Below are positions 1-9,144 of a stretch of 64,000 bases of DNA, in pieces; position 1 is the first letter of the stretch, and each line of letters opens with the position of its first letter. Below the pieces are notes generated by a model, which was not told the origin of the DNA, searched no databases, and saw only the letters and a list, made by a program, of their open reading frames with translations. The stretch spans positions 2,425,501-2,489,500 of the forward strand of contig OX335659.1 in assembly GCA_946894095.1 (NCBI GenBank). The letters run 5' to 3'. The position numbers were made by a program, and so were the translations under genes. The DNA comes from Incurvaria masculella (Eukaryota > Arthropoda > Insecta > Lepidoptera > Incurvariidae).

Positions 1-676
1 TGATTAATTCCGGCCGCTTTCTCTCAACTTCTTGCTTTAATCTCATCAGTTGTTCGCAGTAGAGTTCAGAATCGATGGTCCTGCCTGGTGGTAACAGCTC
101 ATAATGAATAATGCCCTTCCAATCCCACCACACACACAGCATCACCTTGTTGCGAGTTAACCCGGGTTTCGCCACAGTCTGTGAAGCTTGACCGGCCTTT
201 GACCACGACCTTTTTCGCACGTTCTTGTCGTACGTGATCCACTTTTCATCACCAGTTATCAGCTTCTTCAAAAATGGTTCGGTTTCATTACGTCGTAATA
301 AAGAATCACAAATGAGTACACGGTTCATTAGGTTTCTTTCAGTGAGCTCGTGAGGTACCCAAATATCGAGCTTTTTTGTGTACCCAGTTTTTTTCAAATG
401 CGCCAAAACTGTTTTGTGGTCAATTCCTAGTTCTTCAGCTACGTCGTAACTACTGATATGCCGATCTTGCTCCACTTTAGGGCGACCAGAGCGACGTGCA
501 TCTTTGACATCAAAATTTCCGGATTGAAAACGCTTAAACCAAATTTGTGCTACTCTCACAGACACTGCCTTAGGTCCATAAACATCGCAAATTTTTTTCG
601 CAGCTTTCGTTGCATTTTTACCTTTTTTGTAGTAAAATTTTAAAATGTATCGAATTTCTTCATTAGATTCACTCAT
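1..676 (-). CDS. Mariner transposase, N-terminal part, runs off the left edge
   Basis: The minus strand is open for 225 codons from an ATG at 676 to the window edge, with no stop or frameshift. The frame begins MSESNEEIRY. It shows the N-terminal helix-turn-helix region (about residues 1-95), the mariner linker motif WVPHEL (106-111) and TGDEKW (141-146), whose Asp143 is the expected first catalytic Asp of the DD34D triad. The remaining catalytic residues would lie left of the window. Mariner proteins are about 345 residues, so roughly two thirds are seen. It catalyses cut-and-paste transposition at TA sites. I could not place the terminal inverted repeat right of 676. Whether the copy is active cannot be judged without the missing part. 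Confidence 0.93.
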   Translation of the reverse strand, partial: MSESNEEIRYILKFYYKKGKNATKAAKKICDVYGPKAVSVRVAQIWFKRFQSGNFDVKDARRSGRPKVEQDRHISSYDVAEELGIDHKTVLAHLKKTGYTKKLDIWVPHELTERNLMNRVLICDSLLRRNETEPFLKKLITGDEKWITYDKNVRKRSWSKAGQASQTVAKPGLTRNKVMLCVWWDWKGIIHYELLPPGRTIDSELYCEQLMRLKQEVERKRPELI

Positions 677-959
677 TTTGACAGTACGAAAAACAAATGA
701 GAATCACACATTTTCCTAATTTGAATTTGGAATTATGTTCTTTAAAAATTTTAACTTTCAATGATACCAAAACCAGCCAGATACAAATAGTATAGCCAAA
801 GAGATTTTATTACAAGTTCATACATACTATAATGCGAAAAGACTTTTTCCCCGACCTATTATTATCCGCAGTAACGGTAGCCGCAAAATTTGGTATGCAA
901 TGACTCGTTAACAGCGGCACTGACGCTGGCAGCGACAATCGCTGTTCGGCAATAAGGCC

Positions 960-1135
960 GCAGGACATGCTGCTCGACGTTTCGGAGCCTCACATGGGCT
1001 CCATCTTCAGGAGAACGTGCCTGTCGCGACGGAGGTAGGCACGTTACTGTCACGTGCATGTACTGTCGCGACAGGAACGTTCTCCTGAAGATGGAGCCCA
1101 TGTGAGGCTCCGAAACGTCGAGCAGCACGTCCTGC
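960..1135. repeat. Long near-perfect palindrome with ribozyme-like motif in each arm
   Basis: Positions 960-1030 and 1065-1135 are reverse complements over 71 bases with two mismatches, around a 34-base loop. Each arm reads outward as CTGAAGATGGAGCC, loop, GGCTCCGAAACGT, which resembles the conserved core of a hammerhead ribozyme (CUGANGA, stem II, GAAA). A third stem is possible (ACGU with ACGU). Stem I is not evident and there is one extra base after CUGAAGA. Such cores are known in Penelope-like elements and retrozymes, so this may be a terminal relic of one. Confidence 0.75.
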
Positions 1136-1703
1136 TCCTCACACGCGCGGTAAGCCGTCAAACTAAATATTGTAGTTATGTCCCGCGTAAGTTATAAACA
1201 CGGGTTATAAAATATTAATACTTTGAGTTTTTTCGTGTTAGTTTCGGATTTGGCCATGGCACACTTGAAAAATTTGAATACAATTTTATCAGAAATTGTT
1301 CTTTTGATGGTCGGCCGGCTGGCTGGCACGTCTCCAGGATGGCAGAAAGGAAGAGGCTGGACTAGCAGCTAGATCAGGAATTAGAGAACGCTATGCAATG
1401 TGTAGCCGACTGCATTACGATACTCTTACATATTGTCGACACCGAATGCCAAAATTCACAAAAACATTGTTGAAAATGCCCACGAGTAGACATAGGCGAT
1501 ATAATTTTCCTGCGACCTACATTCTTTGGCGTGACCAAAAATAAGCTTAGCCGCCCGTAACTCCAAGCAGAGGAGCATGCTGTCCAAAAAACCGCCTCGA
1601 AGTAATAATGCATGACATAAAACCAACTGGTAATTTTTTGATGGCAAAGAAACGGCTGTGACTGCTGTTTAAATGGTTACGCTTAATTCACATAAAATGG
1701 TGT

Positions 1704-2185
1704 TATACCGGGTGTCGTAATCGCCAGTACATTAAATTTGGGAAATGATTATTGGGATTGAAACAAAGAAAAAAGTTTAATAATTTTTTGCTCAAAATCC
1801 TCTAAATAAAAAGTTAGACTTTCTATACAAAGTATTTCAATAATTTAGTGTCAAAAGAATCTAGGTTCAGTAAGAATGTAGGAACGTTGTATCATAGAAT
1901 AAATAATGATGATTGTATGTACTTGGACATGGATGGCTAATATCGCACCTACTGTCATGACATTAGCCTGATACGCCACATGAGATCTAGGTTCCATGCC
2001 ATGACCTTCCTTATGCATGGTTACAACGTCGCGTCAAATTACACAAGATAAAAACATAAATTTTTAAAATGTATATCTTGGTAACTAGACACTTCAGAGA
2101 TTTTTTTTTAAACTTTTTTGTCTCTGAAAAACATGAGGATTACCCTAGCGAAATTAATGTACTGGCCGTTACGACACCCTGTATA
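1704..2185. mobile_element. MITE with ~32-bp terminal inverted repeats
   Basis: The left end (from 1704, TATACCGGGTGTCGTAA) and right end (to 2185) are inverted copies of each other over about 32 bases, both carrying GGGTGTCGTAA and GGCCAGTACATTAA-like words. TA flanks both ends, which fits a Tc1/mariner-type nonautonomous element. There is no coding capacity. A SINE fragment (1912-2037) is nested inside. A decayed right end of the same family is visible near 42217-42243. Confidence 0.6.
1912..2037 (-). mobile_element. SINE body fragment, nested
   Basis: It matches the tail half of the SINE family seen intact at 7060, 12848, 27838 and 43321: GGACATGGATGGCTAAT, a GCCACATG block and CATGACCTTCCTTAT. 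The head is missing. Orientation is minus. Confidence 0.6.
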
Positions 2186-2439
2186 CAATCAAAATACCCC
2201 CTTGCGGTTAAATAACCTAAATTGGTATGACTGTTCCTATGACTCCTTTCATTTCAGGAACCAGAAGAGTTCCAGCTCCATCAAGAAATTGGATATCACC
2301 TAGGAGTATTTATTCATTTATTATTATTTTTTTAGCTCATATATTTTCTTTTACAATCCGTCCAGGTTACAGGACATTCGGTAAAAAGTTTTGATTCATT
2401 TGCGTTTGGCATGCTCGGTATCAGTGATGCATCCGAATA

Positions 2440-2760
2440 GTTATATAGATCTAGATCAGGTTGATAACAGGTCAGCTGGTACTCTTCTTTTTGAAGATCC
2501 TGCTCTCAGCAAGGATTTCGCCAGGATGTTTGGGTGATTATCAATATGTTTCTTGTGTCTTTTGACAGTTTTGTAGCATTCCTCGTGGACGGTGGGAATT
2601 AATAAGTCTTTGTGAAGGGTTTCATTTGTGACATACCAGGGGGCATCCACTATGATCCGAAGCATTTAGGATTGGAAGCGCGGTATGATGTCAGCGTTGG
2701 TCTTTGATGTGGTCCCCCAAAGCTGTAGCCCATAAGTCCATATTTTGGACGGAGTATTTA
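2440..2760 (-). mobile_element. LINE (Jockey-type) reverse transcriptase C-terminal fragment
   Basis: On the minus strand a frame reads as the C-terminal tail of a Jockey-type non-LTR retrotransposon ORF2: a YGLQLWG-like block, then MLRIIVDAPWYVTNETLHKDL (2600-2665), then a stretch ending HIDNHPNILAKSLL. A related piece lies at 15261-15521. It is truncated on both sides and is not a functional gene. Confidence 0.72.
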
Positions 2761-3082
2761 TTTAGACAGATTCTTTTTTATGGATAGAGGAAGCTCAAAC
2801 TGGAATGGGTTTCATTATGTGATTGTTTTGTTATTGCGCCTTCCACTTCCACGGTCAGTAGCTATTTAGATAGATTAGCTATTTAGCCATTTCTTCAAAC
2901 CAAAGATTTCAGTTAACTAAGTGAGTATGAATCCAATCATGAAAGACTTTAGTTCTACCAGTTTATATAAAAACTAAAAAAAAAGGTTAGGTAACTTCAC
3001 TATGATTTTTTTGCAACAATGAAAATGTACGGGGAAGGCAAACTTTTTTGCAAAGCTTCTAGAATAAGAGCTGTTTATTTTC

Positions 3083-3573
3083 ATGTCTAGAAGACGTAGT
3101 TCGAAGAATCGACCGCCCTTACAGAACTATACAGATGTATTTGTGTTTAACTACAAAGAAGGTAAACCTGTAGGTTCATTCTGTCCCCAAAGAAAAGATC
3201 AGCCACTCGAAAAACCGAGCAGTAACACATTTTGGAATTTTCCTCACCTCCATGGTGACACTAGTTTGCTGCACAGATTAGTAATATATGTAGTAAACTG
3301 TTTGCTGGCAGGTTTAATGTTTTTATTATTGCATGACATGAAACTTACATGGCGATATTGGCAGTGGAGGATAATGATTCAGCACCGCCGCCCTTCCAAC
3401 GAATGAACTATAAAGTGGTGAAAGGAATACACTTTAGAAGTGTTGAAAGAGAAAACGGCTTGGAAAGCAAAGGGGGAGGGGTTAGGTACGTTGTTTCGTC
3501 TGAAATCTATACACCGGAAATAGAGACAAATTTGAGATCTCTTTTTGTCATGCTGAAGTCAACCATAGAGTAA
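3083..3573 (+). CDS. Candidate small membrane-protein gene with one frame break
   Basis: Two overlapping frames abut. 3083-3406 begins MSRRRSSKNRPPLQNY and has one hydrophobic segment (about residues 63-84, LLHRLVIYVVNCLLAGLMFLLL). 3349-3573 continues in another frame as EDNDSAPPPFQRMNYKVVKG and ends at TAA 3571-3573. One base of slippage near 3345 would join them into about 155 residues. A TATA-like element (TTTATATAAAAAC, 2962-2974) precedes the ATG by about 110 bases. The layout of a short basic cytoplasmic tail, WNF, single membrane helix and extracellular part recalls Na+/K+-ATPase beta-subunit N-termini, but this is a weak resemblance. It may be a pseudogene or chance. I do not recognise it with confidence. 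Confidence 0.28.
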
Positions 3574-4504
3574 AAGGGACTTAGGAATTCCTTCTCTTTC
3601 CAGTGTATACAATTGAGAGGAAACGACTGTGCATGCGTAGCATATTATATGTTAGTTATAACGCCAGGAAGGGGACGGCAGAGGAGAATAAAAGAAGTGG
3701 ACCTCTAGATTTCTCGTAACGCTGCTTTTTCATTTGAGATCATAACCACATCCTTCGCAATATTATTAATTTTTCGTGATAATTTTTTTTGGTCAATGAA
3801 AAAATATTTATAATTTATCTCATTCTAAATACACACTTTGAGCAAGAAGTGAAATTTCACTAGGTACCTTTTATCGATTTTCTATTTTATGTTTATATTT
3901 TTCACTATATAGCTAAATTAAAATTTGAAAATTGAATATTTCCCGCAATTGGAGAATCTCACGGAAAGGAAAATTTACTTTTTCGGCCGCGTTCGAAAAG
4001 TCTTAAAGACTCTGTGCTCAAAAAACACAGCTGAACTTGAGTGCTTTTGGTTTGCGTTTTTACGCCTTTTGAGTTCTCCTGAAGTTTAGTCGCTCACCCA
4101 GAATGGCCTAGGAGAACGTACCGAGACCAAATCGATGTAATTCTTCGTAGAGGTATGTTTCATTCATTTAATTTCATTTCATTTATTTATTCAACTTCTG
4201 GTAGTAAAACTACACTAAGTCATGTCACAATTTGATTGATCCGCGGATTCGATCAACCAGTGAAGAAGAACCCGCAAAGAAACTTCACTGGTCTATAAAT
4301 TATGTTTTTTTTTTTGGTCTTCTTTTTTTTCGTCTACATAAATGATATAACACAATTATGATTTCATACCTAAATGCTACTGCCAAACTTACATTGGTAG
4401 AACGGTTGATGTTACGTAGCACCGGTTTTTGTAGAGCATCTATAAAAAGAGTTATATGTAAATGAAGTGAAAGAAGTGTGCTGCGATCGTACCGTATTTT
4501 TTTA
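3574..4504. other. AT-rich stretch without a supported gene
   Basis: No coding frame is convincing. At 4190-4310 there is a short repeat (GATTCGATCAACCAGTGAAG... AACCCGCAAAGAAACTTCAC) that recurs in inverted form near 28950-29040 and in decayed form near 61350-61460. It is an interspersed family of unknown type. Confidence 0.5.
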
Positions 4505-4880
4505 ATTGTTGTATGTAACTGGACATGGAAGGCTAATACCAGTGATAGGTTTGTAGTAATAAGTTAGCTGACACACCCGACTGCGTACACAAACGCAGCG
4601 GACTGAAAACTATAACAATAAACAGGTAAATAAATGCATTCTCATTCTCATTCATTCATTCTCATTCTCATTCGACAATCGATCTTTCAATGCGATGGTA
4701 CTAAACCGGGCGGGATTAACCCTACCGCCTTGTAAGTAAGGAAGCAAACCGAACCACAGCAAGGCTCAAATGTTGAAAATGGTCACCCAACCACGGTCAG
4801 AGGTGCTTACCCAGCTTACCGAATTGCAAGGCGTCGCATCACTAAGCTACCGAAGATGACATGGCCCTCTATCATCTCTG
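4505..4880 (-). mobile_element. Decayed SINE interrupted by CATTCT microsatellite
   Basis: Tail sequence (ACTGGACATGGAAGGCTAAT) lies at 4510-4566. A foreign piece ending in TCATTCTCATTC repeats follows, then body and degraded 5S-like head at 4686-4870 (GCGATGGTACTAAACCGGGC... GTCACCCAACCACGG). Orientation is minus. Confidence 0.5.
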
Positions 4881-6968
4881 CCTACCGCTCCAGGATAGCG
4901 GCGTAAAGGTGTATATATCTCTTTCAAGAAAATAACATAATTGGTAAGAAATAAACGATTTAAAAAATGCCAAATAAAAAATGTCTTTAATTTGTTCTAG
5001 GCATTTATTTTATAGCCTTTACAGATGTGCAAATCCATGCCAGAAATTGAAAGGAAAAAAGTTTTACCACCAGTGGACGTCGCTATTTTTTTCAATGCTT
5101 TCAACAGAGCCTAAAATATTTTTTTAAATTAATTTACGCTAATAACAAAGGATATTATGATTTATGAGTAAGATCCTCTTGATTTTTCTTAACTTAGACG
5201 TTGCTATGAAAAAAAATTATTAAAAACATATTTGGCACAAATGTGTTGTAATAGGAACGTTTATTAAACAGGGTCATTTTCTGGTAGCACATATTTCTAG
5301 CTAACGAAAGATAACGAAACATTATTTCAAGTTTCATCAAGAAGTTTCAACATTCAAGAATTTTTCGTAACACTTAAAAAATATTGGATGAATATATGAA
5401 ATAATAAATCATGGTACACTATTACAAAAGTTATTTGTAGTGATGATACATTTCCTAGAACTAATAAAACCCTTTTTATAATTGCCCATTTCTTACTACT
5501 TTTGATATTTTCTTAAAAAAACCCACAAATTAGTTAAAACGTTTCAAGAGACCAAAATAGAACCCTGCCATAACCATATTTTTATCTGCGCAAACTTTCG
5601 TTTGCACAAATAAATATGTCCCGATTGAATGACATGACATGTATAGACATGTCAAGTCATTCATTCATATTCATTATATTTTTCTTAGTAGTTTGTAGTT
5701 CACGAAATAAAGGCGCGGTCAGTCTATCCAAACCGACTGAGTTAGAGAGATTGATTGGACGAAACTTGAACTGTTTGTCGTACTCAACGAGCGATGACGC
5801 GTGCCCCTTATTTCGGTCGTCGATATTTCTCGGCCCCTGACTTATCTCATTATTTTAATGGTAAAGTAACAGCGGTGCTTACCCAAGTTTCTTTAACTAG
5901 CAACGGACCTGCACCTTTGACTTGGAGGTTTAATTAGAACATTCGTCATGAGTGTAAGTTTTTTTCACCGTTCATTCACCTCCATGGTTCATTATTATTT
6001 ATTTTGAAAGAAGGTTCCTAATATTTTTATGTCCAAATATTTAATTCAAATTACCAAACAAGGATACTCACAATTTATATTTATCAATCACTATTTATTT
6101 TAGTATGAGTAATTGACCGACCGAAGCGCGCAGCGCAAGCAAGAGATATTCGTTTCAGCTGGGGCTAAAATGCTTTCGTATGTTTTTGTATATTTAGCGC
6201 GGGCCATGGCGTACGCCAGGACCTCTTAACGTGCCCGACGACACCCCTGAGCTTTCGAATGCTTTAAGTGCAAAAACCATGACGGCCGGCCTGGTGTTTC
6301 TTCACACCATGTTTGAAGGATCCCAGGTTGAACTTTGGAGGACAAAAACACATAATCACTTTATGAACGCCGTCCCTTCTGTCGATGTCACTGTCAATTG
6401 TCAATTTTCCTCCATACTTCGTTTCTGTGTTTTTTTCACTATCGCTCTGTTTTGCTTCAGTGTGTGGTTTTTTGGAAAATCTTGTATTTAACTAAAAATT
6501 TAAAGGTGTTTTGTCTATTTTACCGCGTCATGAAGTGATCGTTTGTGTGGCACATCGAATAGTTACTCGTTCATTGTCAATTCAAATCCTTGCGACTTGC
6601 CTCTGTTCGCGGAAGCAATAACTCTTCCATCAGGTACGTACCCCTATTAAAAGTTTTAAATAACAAAATGTTAGCAACAAAGAAAAGTGCAAAATGAGAT
6701 CATGAATTATTCATCTATAAAGAAACACCCTTAATTGCCTAAGTACGTAAAAGGTATATAGAGTTATCTCAATAACTATTTTATATATATTAAATTAAAT
6801 TTCAAGGAACCTCTAATGGAGAGAGCCTATCTAGCCTAGGTTTAAGCTTTTCATTGATTCCCGGTTTATCAATGAACATTTTAAACCGGATGGACACATT
6901 TATTTAATTTATTGCACACATTTACTGATGTGTTGTAAACCAGTACCTAGATATTTTGTCAAAAGCCA
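4881..6968. other. AT-rich stretch, nothing recognised
   Basis: The stretch is long and AT-rich. Short frames exist but none has recognisable motifs, exon-like GC content or splice context. At 6115-6145 a CGAAGCGCGCAGCGC word recurs inverted at 9275-9300, so at least part is repeat-derived. Confidence 0.45.
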
Positions 6969-8662
6969 CCCAACAAGCAAAATTGTCCTAGAATGCATAT
7001 ATTATAGGAGTATTTCACTTATAAAACTCTTACAACGATTCTTGTATTTTTTTTTTATGTTACTGGACATGGATGGCTAATACCACACTTTCTGTCATGG
7101 TATTAGCCCAACACACCACATGGGAACTAGGTGCCATGCCAGGACCTTCCTTATATTTCACGGCTACATTGAACTGGATGGAAAACACGGACAATTTTCA
7201 TTGCCGCTTCGACCATCGTTCATCCAATGCGATGGTACCAACCCGGGCGGGATAAACCCTACCACCTAGTAAGTAAGGAAGGGGACCTACAGTTTAACGT
7301 GGAATCCGAACCACGGCCAGCCTCTCTATGGTCGAATGGTCACCCATCCAAGACCAGACCGGACCCAGCGTTGCTTAACTTCGGAGAGCGATCGCCGAAG
7401 TGTCGCGCCACTGGGCCACTGAGGCTGACTGAATGACTGCCTGTACTACTGCATTTATACTTGCATGATAAGAGGCTGTTTTGAGTACAAGTACATTTAC
7501 TCTTATGTTTGGACTTATAAGCGCTAACAAGATTATTTTTATCGGCCACTATGAGTTCAAATCTCTTATGAAAGCACATAACAAGATTAAACACACTGAA
7601 GAGTAGTCACACTGGTAAGTTAAGCTTGTAAGCGCTTATAAGGCAATATTTTAAGGTTATTATAAGTAAAGGTCTCCTATAAGAGCATTATGATAAGTAT
7701 CAAATTGCCTATAACTATTTACACTTATTACTTGGTTTAAAGGCGCTTACAAGTTGATTATTCGATTCTATTATAAGTATGAGAGTTTTATAACGGCACG
7801 TTGCGAGGGTGAAACCACTTATACCTATTAAAGACTTGTCGTACGCTTTTATAAGTTTGACGCATTTATAAGAATATTAGTTAAGAGTATTATTATCTAA
7901 TTAATCCTAAATTAACTTCGTCAAATCCCTTATAAGTCTAATTACACTTATAGGCAATACGAAACCCTAATTGATAACAACATGGCGTATGACGCTTTGT
8001 CTTTGAGATTGACGCGGGCCGTAATAGAACCGAGAGCACCTATAATGGCATTATAACGTACTTCACAATGCTAGGATTGAAAGATGGCTGTTGCCCTCAA
8101 CAGAGGATAATATTTTTTTTAATACAAATACGTAAATATGCTTCATTCAAAAGGGGCGTTAAAATTTTAACCTCAAACATACTATAGTTCACGACAAATA
8201 TGCCTCGCCATGCGAAAAATTACATACAATATCAGACTAACATTTAAAATATCCACACTCTGACAGCCATACGCTGACTCTGATAGCCACAATTAAATAA
8301 ATGTAATACATACTTTTCCAACTTTCTTTTCTGCTTCACACGAGACACGAGAATTGCGTCCCAAGTTCCACAACAAAGAAAATTACCCGTTAAAAGAATC
8401 ATGAAGCGCGTAATAGTCGTGGTTAGTTTTGTTAGTTACTTACGCAGAAGCGATGCAGGAGCAGGTGGTTTTGCATAATGCTATTACAAGGTTACTAGAG
8501 GTGTAGGTGGTAGTCAGCCAGTGCACTTATAAGTGTGATACAAGTGCAAATACACCTATAAATTGGGCCCTTTTCCGGGCTAGTAACAGCTTATAAGTTT
8601 GTTACAAGTATGGCAAAATAGTGGTCGTGGGATGATTATAAAACCGCTTTTTGCTTGTTGGG
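6969..8662. mobile_element. 1.7-kb TIR element with many CTTATAAG words
   Basis: The ends CCCAACAAGCAAAA (6969-6982) and TTTTGCTTGTTGGG (8649-8662) are perfect inverted repeats. Inside, the palindromic word TTATAAG or its complement recurs at least nine times (near 7517, 7637, 7657, 7784, 7850, 7868, 7931, 8527 and 8592), which looks like an array of subterminal protein-binding sites. No ORF of a transposase is visible, so it is nonautonomous. A 5S-headed SINE (7060-7434) is nested within. No clear target-site duplication was found. It ends 300 bases upstream of the GNPAT start codon. Confidence 0.6.
7060..7434 (-). mobile_element. SINE with 5S rRNA-derived head (SINE3-like)
   Basis: Read on the minus strand, the head at 7434-7330 contains GAAGTTAAGCAACG and TTGGATGGGTGACC. 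These match the internal promoter region of 5S rRNA (A box and C box). The body (TGGCCGTGGTTCGGATTCC..., GGTTGGTACCATCGCATTGG..., CATGGCACCTAG...) is the same as in the tRNA-headed copies elsewhere in the window. The tail ends near 7060 in a T-run on the plus strand. Confidence 0.72.
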
Positions 8663-8961
8663 TTGGTTTACTGTTTTTGGCGTGTGCATGAAAAAATGCT
8701 TTTTTATTTTTCTATTGAAGCTGTTATATTCATTTCGTTTTGAAGAATGTCTGATCAGTCTACTTTAACTGAGGGTCTTAGAGATCCAAGCACATTTGAA
8801 GCTGTCTTTTTATTTCAGACAGTAATACAAGGCAGATTCATTAGGCTCTGGTGATCGGTTTTATTCTCATTAGCAACTATATTCAAATAAATTATCCATT
8901 GTGTGTAGGAGTAAACCTCAGCTCCTCGCGGCGGCCCACCCGGGCGGCGGCAGTGGCGGAG
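8663..8961 (+). promoter_or_regulatory. 5' region of GNPAT
   Basis: This is the sequence between the TIR element and the chosen start. An ATG at 8748 opens a 35-codon frame (MSDQSTLTEGLRDPSTFEAV...) closed at 8855. It is either an upstream ORF or an unproven 5' exon. A possible acceptor, TTGTGTGTAG, ends at 8908, so the start exon may begin there. No TATA box is obvious. The assignment is inferred from position only. Confidence 0.35.
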
Positions 8962-9144
8962 ATGGCTTCGGACGAGGTGTTCGTGGACGTTATGGAGCCG
9001 CGACGGCAGAAGGGCGATGCTTTCGGGTTCATGACGCGCCACTGGCAACCGCAGCGCGCGTACGACATGGAGGCGCCCTACACGCCTCGCCAGCTCAAGG
9101 ACGATGTCGCCAACTCCCTCTACATACGGACCATCATTGAAGAG
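8962..9144 (+). CDS. GNPAT: GNPAT exon 1 (start exon)
   Basis: 61 codons, phase 0 out, donor GAG|GTCAGG. Begins [18 protein letters not shown]; the FVDVMEPRR block is typical of the start of insect DHAP acyltransferases. The frame is open upstream to 8851, so an N-terminal extension cannot be excluded. Confidence 0.88.

Noticed and set aside
862..1161. 99-codon minus-strand frame
   Set aside because: It runs through the 71-bp palindrome and reads both arms; it is an artefact of the inverted repeat.
7227..7594. Two short frames near 7.3 kb
   Set aside because: Both lie in the 5S-headed SINE; the apparent rRNA similarity is the SINE head, not a working 5S gene (only part of the gene is present).
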